Below, one piece after another: positions 33,718-42,959 of a stretch of DNA of 64,000 nt. The first letter of the stretch is position 1. Every line of letters starts with the position of its first letter. The position numbers and the translations under genes were made by a program. Location: NCBI RefSeq assembly GCF_000422445.1, contig NZ_AULU01000010.1, positions 1 through 64,000 on the forward strand, given 5' to 3'. The notes under the pieces are model-generated. The model did not search any database. It was not told the DNA's origin and saw only the letters and a list, made by a program, of their open reading frames with translations. Origin of the DNA: Paenibacillus assamensis DSM 18201. GTDB lineage: Bacteria > Bacillota > Bacilli > Paenibacillales > Paenibacillaceae.

Positions 33718-34778
33718 ACGCATTGGCATATAGAAATAAAGAAAATGTCGAAATCAATTCTGGCCTTCATAATGAAAATAGATCAGCTAGCGCTTTTCGT
33801 TCTAAGAAAGAGGAAAAACGTTATTGGATGTTGCTAATTACATTGATTGTTTTGGGCATTCTTTCTTCATACGGCCTCTTAGTTTACAACAATCCGGTTC
33901 CAATAGATTCACCTTCTTTTATTCCAGTGGTTATGAGAAGGATAGAAGCGCTTATTGCCATGATTATTGCTGCCATTTGTCAGAGCTTGGCGACGGTGGC
34001 TTTCCAATCGATTACGAATAACCGGATTATCACTCCTTCGTTGTTAGGGTTTGAATCCCTTTACTCAACGATTCATACGAGTACCGTATTTTTCTTTGGT
34101 GCTGGTGCACTGATCAATTTTAGTGGTATTGGCTCGTTTCTATTTCAAGTTGTTCTTATGGTCTTAATGAGCTTGATCCTTTATGGATGGTTACTTTCTG
34201 GGAAGTATGGAAACTTACAACTGATGCTTTTGGTTGGCATTATTATTGGTACGGGCCTGAACTCCGTATCAACGTTTATGAGAAGACTTCTGGCACCGTC
34301 AGAGTTTGATATTTTACAGGCAAGATTGTTTGGTTCTGTCAATAATGCCGATGCTGATTATTATCCAATTGTCATTCCAATCGTAATCATTGCAGCCTTG
34401 TTGCTGCTTGCCTATTCTAAGAAATTAAATGTGTTGTCACTTGGAAAAGATGCCGCTACTTCTTTTGGAGTTAAACATCAATCTAGTATCATTTATACGC
34501 TTATCTTAGTTTCTGTGTTGATGTCCATTTCAACGGCTTTAATTGGACCACTTACTTTCTATGGATTTTTAGTAGCGACATTAAGTTATCAAGCAGCGCC
34601 AACTTATGACCATAGATACATGTTTCCAATGGCACTTGCGATAGGATTTTTGATACTAACGAGTGCGTATTTTCTAATGTATCATGTATTTAATGCTCAA
34701 GGTGTAGTTTCCGTTATTATCGAGCTGTTCGGTGGAATTGTATTTTTATCTGTAATTTTAAGGAAGAGGGCTCTATGA
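33714..34778 (+). CDS. Siderophore ABC transporter permease (FecCD family), second subunit
   Basis: 354 residues. A charged N-terminal stretch of about 35 residues is followed by multiple membrane segments with PVVMRRIEALIAMIIAAICQ and the LIGPLTFYGFLVATLSYQ motif of YclO/CeuC-like subunits. It pairs with the preceding permease in the channel. Four-base overlaps on both sides show translational coupling within the operon. Confidence 0.93.
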   Translation: MNALAYRNKENVEINSGLHNENRSASAFRSKKEEKRYWMLLITLIVLGILSSYGLLVYNNPVPIDSPSFIPVVMRRIEALIAMIIAAICQSLATVAFQSITNNRIITPSLLGFESLYSTIHTSTVFFFGAGALINFSGIGSFLFQVVLMVLMSLILYGWLLSGKYGNLQLMLLVGIIIGTGLNSVSTFMRRLLAPSEFDILQARLFGSVNNADADYYPIVIPIVIIAALLLLAYSKKLNVLSLGKDAATSFGVKHQSSIIYTLILVSVLMSISTALIGPLTFYGFLVATLSYQAAPTYDHRYMFPMALAIGFLILTSAYFLMYHVFNAQGVVSVIIELFGGIVFLSVILRKRAL

Positions 34779-35527
34779 TAAAAATTAATAAGGTTAGAAA
34801 GTCTTATACGGATAAGGTTAAAATAGGGCCTTTGGATATCGAAATACCAAAAGCTGGTTTCACTTCTTTAATTGGACCCAATGGTGCTGGAAAGTCTACG
34901 ACACTTTTGATGATTGGAAGACTTTTGGAAATGGATGAAGGTCAAATTACGGTCGCCAATATGGATGTTACTGCATCTAAATCGAAAGACTTAGCCCGAA
35001 TTGTCACTATTTTGCGTCAAGAAAATCATTTTGTCACGAGGCTTACGGTCAGACAACTCGTTGGATTTGGACGTTTTCCTTATTCAAAGGGAAGGTTAAC
35101 GAAAGAGGACGAGGCTATTATTTCGAAATATATCGATTTTTTAGAATTGACTGACCTAGAAAATAGATATTTAGATGAGCTTTCGGGTGGTCAAAGGCAA
35201 AGGGCATATGTGGCAATGGTTTTGTGCCAAGAGACGGAATATGTACTTTTGGATGAACCGCTGAACAATCTTGATATTGCTCGTTCGGTTCAAATGATGG
35301 AGCATTTGAGACATGCTGCTAATGAATTTGGAAGAACCATTCTAACGGTTATGCATGATATCAATTTTGCAGCCAAATATTCGGATCGAATTTGTGCGAT
35401 GAAGGATGGACAAATTGCTGCTTTTGGAACAGTGGAAGAGATTATGAAACCAGAAATTTTGACCGATATTTTTGAAACAAAAATAGAAATTCTCGATGGT
35501 CCTTATGGTCCAATAGCGATTTATTAG
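34775..35527 (+). CDS. Siderophore ABC transporter ATP-binding protein
   Basis: 250 residues. Walker A GPNGAGKST, signature LSGGQRQRAYVAM and Walker B YVLLDEPLNNLD are intact, with the H-loop in VMHDINFA. It belongs to the FepC/YclP subfamily. It is the last gene of the Fur operon and ends before the strong terminator at 35557. Confidence 0.95.
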   Translation: MIKINKVRKSYTDKVKIGPLDIEIPKAGFTSLIGPNGAGKSTTLLMIGRLLEMDEGQITVANMDVTASKSKDLARIVTILRQENHFVTRLTVRQLVGFGRFPYSKGRLTKEDEAIISKYIDFLELTDLENRYLDELSGGQRQRAYVAMVLCQETEYVLLDEPLNNLDIARSVQMMEHLRHAANEFGRTILTVMHDINFAAKYSDRICAMKDGQIAAFGTVEEIMKPEILTDIFETKIEILDGPYGPIAIY

Positions 35528-35556
35528 CTTCCTTAATGATGATTACGATTACATGC

Positions 35557-35614
35557 TAAAGAGCCCTGAAGGCGTTTGAAGGTTTCATTGTTCAAACACC
35601 TTCAGGGCTCTTTA
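35557..35614. terminator. Bidirectional terminator between siderophore operon and sfp
   Basis: The 5' arm TAAAGAGCCCTGAAGG and the 3' arm CCTTCAGGGCTCTTTA continue inward through TTTGAA/TTCAAA, giving one of the longest stems in the window, with T runs on both strands. It serves the convergent genes on each side. Confidence 0.92.
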
Positions 35615-35644
35615 CATATCACATAGATGTAAAGGGAGCTGCTA

Positions 35645-36355
35645 TCACAACTTACACAAAGTTACTTTTTGAATAAACTCCTCACACAGCTCAGCGGCGT
35701 TACGCTGAATCGGCTGATCTGCCAGTTGCTCATGTCCTGCACAAACAGCCAACTTATACTGCGAGTCTAATTGATATTGTTTCACATACCAAGGAGTAGG
35801 ATCAGTATCGGAATGAAAAGTGAATTGCCCGTCGGCACGCTTAAATGAAAACGAATTTAGAGGAATGGATAGTCCCTTTCCCACCGCTTTAATATAGCTC
35901 TCCTTCAATGTCCACAGGTCAAAGAAATAGTCCTGCCGTTCTATTTCAGGCAATGCGAATAAATCCATTACTTCTTCTTCTGAAAAAAAGCGCTCTGCTA
36001 TAGCAAGATCGATTGGCTGAATATGTTCTACATCGACACCTACCTCGGACCCATCTATTGCACACACAACCCAATCCCCTGAGTGAGAAACATTATAAGA
36101 GAAAGTTGGAGTGTCTCGTAAAAATGGCTTGCCGTATGTATTGCTGTCAAAATGCAATTGTTCATGGGTTAGTCCTGTTCTAGACATCGCATACAAACGA
36201 ACCGTTACTTCGCCAATAAGAGCCCTAAGCTGGTCGGGCTTGCGCATGTAGCGAGTTATTTTGTGCTGCTTGTCCGTCGGCAGAAGCTGTAGAGACTGTT
36301 CGAACCATTTTTCATCCATATTAGTAAATGAGGTTACTGCGATAATTTCCTGCAT
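35645..36355 (-). CDS. sfp: 4'-phosphopantetheinyl transferase (Sfp type)
   Basis: 236 residues, the Sfp-type length. Motifs present are FSYNVSHSGDWVV, GVDVEHIQP (Mg binding) and FFDLWTLKESYIKAVGKG. It transfers phosphopantetheine from CoA to carrier-protein domains of nonribosomal peptide and polyketide synthases. No NRPS or PKS is in this window; the siderophore transporter next door is a natural functional neighbour if the siderophore is NRPS-made, but that is speculation. Confidence 0.93.
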   Translation of the reverse strand: MQEIIAVTSFTNMDEKWFEQSLQLLPTDKQHKITRYMRKPDQLRALIGEVTVRLYAMSRTGLTHEQLHFDSNTYGKPFLRDTPTFSYNVSHSGDWVVCAIDGSEVGVDVEHIQPIDLAIAERFFSEEEVMDLFALPEIERQDYFFDLWTLKESYIKAVGKGLSIPLNSFSFKRADGQFTFHSDTDPTPWYVKQYQLDSQYKLAVCAGHEQLADQPIQRNAAELCEEFIQKVTLCKL

Positions 36356-36522
36356 AGATTAATCCCCCAGTAACATGTGATTGTGTAAAGTATGTATTCA
36401 TTATATATCATGCCATGACGCAGGGAGCTAAAAAAGAATACAGGTTGTGCATAAAAAAAGACATGTGAGGCACGATATAAAGGATGCTATTTCCAATCTA
36501 TGATTGAAAAGGAGAACGACCA

Positions 36523-36888
36523 ATGACACATACAAATACGTATCAAATTGAACAGCTTGCTCAGCAATTGATTCAGCAAACGAATGCTGCTTCACAGAAG
36601 TATCAACAGCTCTTACAGCAAGAGCAGCAAAACGCTGCACGCTTGCAGGAGCTTGCAAAAATTGAACAGCATGCTGCAAATGTGATTCAAACTGCGCTGC
36701 AAGGTCATCAAACAGCGGTACAGCAGCTGCAGCAAATTATTCATCTTGCCCACCAAGCACATTCCGTACAGGGCGGATATGCTTCAACGGGATTGGTTGC
36801 TCATGTGCAACCGCATGTAAATTATATTGAGCAATCCAACCAGCATGCTGGCTCTAATGTTTATAACCCTGGATATAGAGGATACTAA
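36523..36888 (+). CDS. Gln-rich helical protein of unknown function
   Basis: 121 residues. The first 80 residues are helical and unusually Gln/Ala-rich (QQLIQQTNAASQKYQQLLQQ and following), ending in HQAHSVQ. The last 40 are Gly/Tyr/Asn/His-rich (NVYNPGYRGY at the C-terminus). A strong AAGGAGAA site precedes the ATG. The composition recalls spore-coat proteins, and the gene sits near yunB and other sporulation genes, but I do not recognise the family. Confidence 0.75.
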   Translation: MTHTNTYQIEQLAQQLIQQTNAASQKYQQLLQQEQQNAARLQELAKIEQHAANVIQTALQGHQTAVQQLQQIIHLAHQAHSVQGGYASTGLVAHVQPHVNYIEQSNQHAGSNVYNPGYRGY

Positions 36889-36918
36889 TAGGTCATCCCA
36901 AGCTAGTTGATCATAGGA

Positions 36919-36997
36919 AGAAGACAGCTTACTTTGATTAGATTCTGTTTCGATAGCGATTCAGATCCAGTCAGTAGAGGGCTGTCTTCTTTTTTTG
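36919..36997 (+). terminator. Terminator of the Gln-rich protein gene
   Basis: AGAAGACAGC (36919-36928) pairs perfectly with GCTGTCTTCT (36981-36990) across a long loop that can fold further, followed by seven T residues. Confidence 0.8.
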
Positions 36998-37060
36998 CTG
37001 CTTGGTGCATACATTGGAACATTACAGCTGCCCAAGCTTGCGGGAAAAGGGGGAACGATC

Positions 37061-38146
37061 ATGGGCTGGGGAAGACGATCGTGGTTACAGCGTATGCTTG
37101 AAAGTTTGTCGATGAAACGGCATCGTCGTTGGGGACGAACTGCGCTGTTTACTAAGTCGAGAGTGCATAGTCAATGGAATGAGAAACGATGGAAAGGGAC
37201 GAGACGCTGGTCATCCAGATCTCCGTCGGCAAGTAATGAGTCTAGTCGTGAAGTAGCCGTTTCGGATTATTCATCTTCTTCTACAAGGTCAATGCGTTAT
37301 GCAGGAGCAGGTTGGAAGAGCGCGCCTCCTAAACCCAAACGCAGAAGACGGGCATGGTTTATCGCGCTTATTATTTTTTTACTGCTAAGTGTTCAGTTAT
37401 TTCTTTATGTAGATAAGCATGTTCGTGGGCCAGTTATGCATTTGGCAAAAATCCGCATTAAGCAGATGGCGACACAAGCGATTAATAAAGCGATAAGTGA
37501 TCAGGTAGCGCAAGGCAGGAAGCTGGATAAACTCATTGAGTGGAAGACGGATAATCGAGGAAAAGTAACGAGTTTTATTTTAAATTATAATGAGCATATG
37601 CGGATTACTTCGGAGACGGCGAATATTGTTCAAAATGCGCTGCGTTCCACCGAAGAGTTCCATGACCATATACCGCTCGGTCAAGCATTAGGGAGTGCAT
37701 TGATCGCTTCATTTGGTCCGCGCATCCCTGTAAAGATGGAGCCGCAAGGCGCTGTAAAAGTTGAATTGGATACAAGGCCGATGGAAGTGGGCATTAATAT
37801 GGTGCTTGTTGAAGTGTATATTAAAGTTGTGGAAGAGGTAGCGATTGTTATCCCATTCGATATGGAGCCTGAGGTTGTAGAAACGGAAATCCCTATTTCC
37901 TATATGCTCGTTGTGGGCGATGTGCCGATGTATTACTATGATGGCAAAGGAAAGGCAGTCGGTACCAATTCAGATCAAGCTCCAGCACTATCATTGCCTG
38001 CTCAACCGCCAACTGCCCCAGAACAAAGCAGAGGGATTACGGTATCACCAGGTGTGACGCTGCCATCTAGCGGTTCTACTCAGGGGAGTGGGAACGATTC
38101 GTCCACGGGTACGAGTGAGGGTGTCTCCACGGGTGAAGGCCATTAA
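37061..38146 (+). CDS. yunB: Sporulation protein YunB
   Basis: 361 residues. A very basic Arg/Ser-rich N-terminus (about 1-98) is followed by a membrane segment (FIALIIFLLLSVQLFLYV) and the YunB domain with VHRGPV-like DKHVRGPVMHLAKIRIKQMA, MRITSETANIVQ, IPLGQALGSALIASFGPRIP and a Ser/Gly-rich C-terminal tail. YunB is a conserved sigma-E sporulation protein. The ATG at 37061 follows AAAGGGGG; the open frame extends upstream to 36995 without a better site. The basic region before the membrane helix is longer than I expect for the family. Confidence 0.88.
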   Translation: MGWGRRSWLQRMLESLSMKRHRRWGRTALFTKSRVHSQWNEKRWKGTRRWSSRSPSASNESSREVAVSDYSSSSTRSMRYAGAGWKSAPPKPKRRRRAWFIALIIFLLLSVQLFLYVDKHVRGPVMHLAKIRIKQMATQAINKAISDQVAQGRKLDKLIEWKTDNRGKVTSFILNYNEHMRITSETANIVQNALRSTEEFHDHIPLGQALGSALIASFGPRIPVKMEPQGAVKVELDTRPMEVGINMVLVEVYIKVVEEVAIVIPFDMEPEVVETEIPISYMLVVGDVPMYYYDGKGKAVGTNSDQAPALSLPAQPPTAPEQSRGITVSPGVTLPSSGSTQGSGNDSSTGTSEGVSTGEGH

Positions 38147-38844
38147 TTACATGAATAAGTACATGAATACGTATATTAAGGTTATTGGAATGACAGACAC
38201 CAGTCGGGATTGTGTAAGGATTATACATTTTGAACAGGTACGGGCATGATCGTTTCATAATTTGAAAATGGTTAGCGGTATTTAGATGACCTAGTATAAT
38301 CGATAAATAGGTTTGTTGACGTTTGTATTACTGCATGCTGCTCGTCAATAGAAATTCATGCGAAAATACATCTTTTCATACTCACTTTATCGAAATGAGC
38401 TGAAAGCCTGCGATTATGCAGTTATATTCCCTCCCTTTACTCGAAGCAGTACATAATTCAGAAAAAAAGATGCACATTTGCAGGAATTGGCCTCAAATCA
38501 ATCTTTCTGGCAATATAAAGATGCACTTTTACAGTTATTTGATTAGGATAGCCCTAATCTTGAGCAAGAGCTGATTTTTAAGAGCTGTCATCATAGCAAT
38601 CCCTGTCTTACTCCCTTACCCTAACGCGTGTGAAAGTGCAGAACAAGGCAAAGGTCGAGCTTGAAGTTCTAAACGAACTTTCAGTTCGACCTTTTTTAGG
38701 GATAGGAGAGATTACTATAGATGAATCGCTTACGGCGGCAACAGTTTCGAAAGTACGATTCGAAAATGGGATTTGGAACCACGTTGTTGGCTTAGACTTT
38801 TTCTAAGTCAACTTTATGCTCCTTCATTGTCTTAGTTCCTTGAA
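38147..38844. other. 700-bp region without a gene
   Basis: No coding sequence is convincing. It contains a short imperfect direct repeat (AAAGATGCACATTTGCAG at 38466 and AAAGATGCACTTTTACAG at 38517) and, at 38650, a strong terminator on the plus strand that no plus-strand gene uses nearby. A TATAAT lies at 38295 but without a good -35. Confidence 0.6.
38650..38697 (+). terminator. Orphan strong terminator
   Basis: AAAGGTCGA pairs with TCGACCTTT and CTTGAAGTTC with GAACTTTCAG around TAAAC, followed by a run of T residues. The nearest plus-strand gene (yunB) ended 500 nt earlier. Confidence 0.85.
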
Positions 38845-39897
38845 CTATGATGATTTTTTATTTTTACGAAGCTTGCGATGGTCCATAGACTCCCATTGTT
38901 TCAATGAAGGGTACGGATCAAAGGCGTACTCAATCAAACCACGATCGCGATAAATACCAAAATGAAGATGAGGAGGAAACTTGCCCTGTGTTCCTGGCTT
39001 ACCATAACCTGAGCTGCCTACCCAGCCAATGACTTGGCCTGGAGAGACGATGTCTCCCTCTTTCAAATCCTTTTGAAACCCGGACAAGTGTGCATAGTAG
39101 TGATATAGGTTGTCCGTATCTCTAATGCCAATGCGCCACCCGCCGTAGCGGTTCCAGCCTTTAATTTCTACAACCCCATAACAAGTGCTGCGAACAGGAA
39201 CACCATGTCTTGCAAAAATATCGGTTCCTTCATGAATGCGGTAACCACCGTAATGGCGCCCCATGCCAAATGTGCTGCGATAGGAGTATATCGATTGTAT
39301 GGGCAGTGGAAAAGCACGATCTTTCAAATCCAGTTGATCAAAGCGCTCGTAAATTTTAGCGAACTGTCTAATTCGCTGGACGGCTCTTGAATTTTGATAA
39401 TAATTCCACAAGCCATTAGCAAAGTCTTCTTCCTGTACACCATACGAGCCTATAAAAGTGGCTACGCTGTAAAGTAAATCAAAATCATTATTTCGCTCGG
39501 CACGATTGTCCCCCGAACCGTCACGCCCAATACCGTTGAATAAACGTATCGACTTCGGATTGTTGTCGCTCATATCGGGATTGAGCATGCCTGCCCACTG
39601 GGGAGGCTCAACGACAATGCTAACGACGGGAGCGGAACGTTCACGCTTCTTAGGATTCGCAATTGTTATCGTCCGTTCGTACTGATCGATAGCTGCTAAA
39701 CGATACCAAGGGATACCTGTAACGGCGCTCATTTTATCGTATAGCATGCGACGATCGGCATCATTATTTTCAGGTTTCTTGCTCTTGCCATCTGCTGTAG
39801 AAGCGGGTTTATGATAGGCCGCTGTAGCACTAATGAATGACCCGCAACCTATGGCGGCAATCAGTACGAATACCAATAGGACAAAGGGACGTGGCAA
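38845..39897 (-). CDS. lytH: M23 family peptidase (LytH-like)
   Basis: 350 residues. An N-terminal membrane or signal segment (VLLVFVLIAAIGCGSFI) precedes a domain of unknown function and a C-terminal LytM/M23 peptidase with HEGTDIFARHG (first zinc ligands) and HLHFGIYRDRG. In B. subtilis LytH is a sigma-K L-Ala-D-Glu peptidase that trims the spore cortex, and it lies beside lipA and yunB exactly as here. Symbol assigned by motif and synteny. Confidence 0.85.
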   Translation of the reverse strand: MPRPFVLLVFVLIAAIGCGSFISATAAYHKPASTADGKSKKPENNDADRRMLYDKMSAVTGIPWYRLAAIDQYERTITIANPKKRERSAPVVSIVVEPPQWAGMLNPDMSDNNPKSIRLFNGIGRDGSGDNRAERNNDFDLLYSVATFIGSYGVQEEDFANGLWNYYQNSRAVQRIRQFAKIYERFDQLDLKDRAFPLPIQSIYSYRSTFGMGRHYGGYRIHEGTDIFARHGVPVRSTCYGVVEIKGWNRYGGWRIGIRDTDNLYHYYAHLSGFQKDLKEGDIVSPGQVIGWVGSSGYGKPGTQGKFPPHLHFGIYRDRGLIEYAFDPYPSLKQWESMDHRKLRKNKKSS

Positions 39898-40102
39898 TGG
39901 GAATACCTCCTAACCATAGCTGCATGTAACCAGAATGTTCACTATATGTAGCATGTGCCACAATCCATTTCTTATGCTGTCAATTTGACTTAAATCTTAA
40001 ATGATTTCCGTGCAGTCAAAGGTATGGATTTTTAACCATTCATGTTATAATACTGAATTAGGTCAAGGACAAGCGAACCGAGAAAGAAGGTAGTAGAACT
40101 TC

Positions 40103-40990
40103 ATGAAGAAAAAAGCGCAAGCTAAACCCGATTGGATACGCATCAAGCTGACCACAGGTGAAAATTATTCCGAAATTAAGGATATGATGCGCAGTAAGAC
40201 GCTGCATACGGTCTGTGAAGAAGCGCGCTGTCCCAACATATATGAGTGCTGGGCTAATCGTACTGCAACTTTCATGATTCTCGGCGATATTTGTACACGC
40301 GCATGTCGTTTCTGTGCGGTTAATACAGGGATGCCGACTGAACTGGATCTTCAAGAGCCAGAGCGTGTTGCAGAAGCAGCTGAGCAAATGCAATTGCGTC
40401 ATTGTGTAATTACATCTGTGGCTCGTGATGATCTCCAAGATGGGGGTGCATCCATATTTGCAGGCTCCATCAAGTCAGTACGTGGTCGGTTACCGTTATG
40501 TACTGTAGAAACATTAATTCCTGACTTTATGGGCAATTGGGATGCATTGAAGATTGTAATGGATGCCAAACCAGATATTTTGAATCATAATGTGGAGACG
40601 GTAGAACGTCTATCGGATCGTGTACGTGCGAAGGCAAAATATACTCGTTCCTTAGAACTTCTTCGTCGTGCTAAAGAAATGCAGCCTGATATTCCGACTA
40701 AATCCAGTATTATGCTTGGAGTCGGTGAAGAGTGGCATGAAATTCTTCAAACGATGGATGATTTGCGTGCGGTTAACTGCGACATCTTGACGATTGGTCA
40801 ATATTTGCAGCCAACACCTAAACATTTGTTTGTAGAGAAATACTACACACCAGAACAATTTGCAGAGCTTAAAGAAGAAGGATTAAAGCGCGGCTTCAGT
40901 CATGTTGAGTCGGGACCGCTTGTACGCAGCTCCTATCATGCGCATGAGCAAGTTAAGTCAGCGCAGGAGAACGTAGCGGCCAAGGCATAA
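40103..40990 (+). CDS. lipA: Lipoyl synthase
   Basis: 295 residues. The auxiliary cluster motif [12 protein letters not shown] and the radical-SAM motif CTRACRFC bind the two iron-sulphur clusters. [12 protein letters not shown] near the C-terminus carries the conserved RSSY. It inserts sulphur into octanoyl groups of the E2 and GcvH proteins. The RBS is weak but the start is well placed. It is divergent from the lytH-like gene. Confidence 0.96.
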   Translation: MKKKAQAKPDWIRIKLTTGENYSEIKDMMRSKTLHTVCEEARCPNIYECWANRTATFMILGDICTRACRFCAVNTGMPTELDLQEPERVAEAAEQMQLRHCVITSVARDDLQDGGASIFAGSIKSVRGRLPLCTVETLIPDFMGNWDALKIVMDAKPDILNHNVETVERLSDRVRAKAKYTRSLELLRRAKEMQPDIPTKSSIMLGVGEEWHEILQTMDDLRAVNCDILTIGQYLQPTPKHLFVEKYYTPEQFAELKEEGLKRGFSHVESGPLVRSSYHAHEQVKSAQENVAAKA

Positions 40991-41082
40991 CATCGTTCAT
41001 TACATCTATACATGGTAGGACGCGCTTCGCCGTTATGCTGCGGGCGGGATAGTACTGCAGCACGGAGAAGGAGGAATAGAAC

Positions 41083-41922
41083 GTGATTCATATCGGCGGG
41101 AGAACGTATGAGCTTGTTCATGAATACAGAAATGCGTGGAACCCAGATTTTTTCCGCGAACGATACAGCGAAGTTCTAGAGCGATATGACTATATACTTG
41201 GTGATTGGGGCTACAATCAGCTTCGGTTGAAGGGATTTTTTAAAGAAGGTCATCCGAAGGCATCGAAAGAGACTACAATTGCAAGTATGATGGATTATGT
41301 AAATGAGTATTGCAATTTTGGTTGTGCTTATTTTGTCCTCGAACGAGTGGCTAATAAGGATGGACGTACAAATGTAGAGTGGACAGAACTTCCTACAGAA
41401 GCGGAGCAGGAAGGTGCTGCTGCTTTGGAGGAAGTGAGGCTTGATGGTGAGGGAGAAGCCAAACCGGAAGGTATCAGTTTTCCAGTTCGTTCTTCTGTGA
41501 AGGAAGAGGGCGCAAATGAAACGGTGGCAGCAGGAATGATGCCTAACCGCTCTAAGCGACATACTCGTCCTGAACGCAATGAGCGTGGACGTAATCGCTA
41601 TAACCGCTCAACTCGTGAAGATAAGCCTCAACAAGGTCAAGGTAGACAGGATCAAAAGGAACGTGCGGAGAAAGCCGATCATCTTGAACGGCATGAGCGT
41701 ACAGAGCGGAATGAGCGATCTGAGCGTCCTGAACGAAGCAAGCCGAACCGCAATCGTGCCAAAGCTCGTTCGAAATCTCAGGCTAATCCAGGTGCAGTAG
41801 ATTCGAACAAGCCTAATAAACCGCATGCGAATAAAGATGGCGGCCCGCGTCGCAATGGAAATGCTCATCGAGCTGCTCCAGATCCACTTCCATCAAATAC
41901 AAGTCCATCAACGACAACATAA
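41083..41922 (+). CDS. yutD: YutD-like protein with long charged C-terminal tail
   Basis: 279 residues. Residues 1-90 are the YutD domain (IHIGGRTYELVHEYRNAWNP; RYDYILGDWGYNQLRLKGFF; NEYCNFGCAYFVL). From about 150 on it is a disordered, highly charged tail with imperfect Arg/Glu/Asn repeats (ERTERNERSERPERSKPNR) that ends in a Lys/Arg/Pro/Asn-rich section. This roughly triples the length of the B. subtilis homologue. The GTG start follows AAGGAGG at 41072. The tail suggests RNA or ribosome contact; that is inference. Confidence 0.85.
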   Translation: MIHIGGRTYELVHEYRNAWNPDFFRERYSEVLERYDYILGDWGYNQLRLKGFFKEGHPKASKETTIASMMDYVNEYCNFGCAYFVLERVANKDGRTNVEWTELPTEAEQEGAAALEEVRLDGEGEAKPEGISFPVRSSVKEEGANETVAAGMMPNRSKRHTRPERNERGRNRYNRSTREDKPQQGQGRQDQKERAEKADHLERHERTERNERSERPERSKPNRNRAKARSKSQANPGAVDSNKPNKPHANKDGGPRRNGNAHRAAPDPLPSNTSPSTTT

Positions 41923-41937
41923 TTCAGTTATCACATA

Positions 41938-41987
41938 GAAAGGGCTGTCCCTTGAGTAGTTAGCACTACTTGAGGGACAGCCCTTTC
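41938..41987. terminator. Bidirectional terminator between yutD and nadK
   Basis: GAAAGGGCTGTCCC and GGGACAGCCCTTTC form a long stem extended through TTGAGTAGT/ACTACT with two mismatches around TAGC. It serves two convergent genes. Confidence 0.9.
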
Positions 41988-42021
41988 ATGATTAATGTAA
42001 TGTTTATACGTATGGGGCCGA

Positions 42022-42834
42022 TTACTCGTAGCCAAGAAAGGCTTCACGTACGCGATTCCAAAATGGGAATGGCCGATAGCGAACAAAGGTCACGGTTTGA
42101 TCCGATACTTGACAGCGAATAGACGATAAATTTTCCACAGTCGAATTGAGATGATCAATCGTTAAGAGCAATCGCTGTTCCTTGCGTGAGAAAATATCAA
42201 AGTGATGATGCTTAGGTAAGACGAGCGAAGAGCCTAACGTTCGGAACACTCTGTTGTTTATAGAAGCAATTTCTGCAAGCTGAATAGAAGCGATAGACGG
42301 GTGGACCATGGCGCCGCCCAAACTTTTATTGTACGCCGTACTCCCTGATGGAGTGGAAACGCAAATGCCATCTCCTCTAAACATTTCGAACAATTGGTCG
42401 TTGATGTCAATCTGGGCCACAAGAGTGCCGTCGATTCCTTTTAACGTGAATTCATTAAGTGCCGTATGTCTAGTTGTTTCTTGATGATGTGTAGTCACAA
42501 TTAAATCGATTAATGGATATTTGACGATTCGAGGCTGTAAAGTTTCAGCTTGATTGTGATTGCCCATCAGTTGGACGAGCAGCTCTATCTCATCAGCCTT
42601 CCAATCCGCATAGAAGCCAAGATGCCCTGTATGAATACCGACGAAGGCAGTACTGTTAAGTTGATCAATATAACGGTGGAACGCTTGCAGCATTGTGCCG
42701 TCTCCGCCAATGGAAACTACGATGTCAGGTGACTCGTCATGATGAATGAGTTGCTGTTCGGCTGCCAAATAATGAAATCGTTCTGTTAACTCGAGTGATA
42801 ACTCATCTCCGCGATTCAAGATTGCGTATTTCAA
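42022..42834 (-). CDS. nadK: NAD kinase
   Basis: 270 residues. VVSIGGDGTML is the NAD-kinase signature, and FRGDGICVSTPSGSTAYNKSLGGA and the HTGHLGFYADWK block match the Bacillus YjbN/NadF type closely. It phosphorylates NAD to NADP. The ylbJ gene lies downstream on the same strand after a 125-nt gap without a clear terminator. Confidence 0.95.
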   Translation of the reverse strand: MKYAILNRGDELSLELTERFHYLAAEQQLIHHDESPDIVVSIGGDGTMLQAFHRYIDQLNSTAFVGIHTGHLGFYADWKADEIELLVQLMGNHNQAETLQPRIVKYPLIDLIVTTHHQETTRHTALNEFTLKGIDGTLVAQIDINDQLFEMFRGDGICVSTPSGSTAYNKSLGGAMVHPSIASIQLAEIASINNRVFRTLGSSLVLPKHHHFDIFSRKEQRLLLTIDHLNSTVENLSSIRCQVSDQTVTFVRYRPFPFWNRVREAFLGYE

Positions 42835-42959
42835 AGCGTTGGCTCCTTTTTATGGTGTACAAGTTTTTGAATAATTGTTTCCTCTACATGAAAGAGGTTT
42901 CCAGTCATTTAGTCATCTTCATCTTAATATGTCTTTCATAGGAAAACAATCGCCAACTT

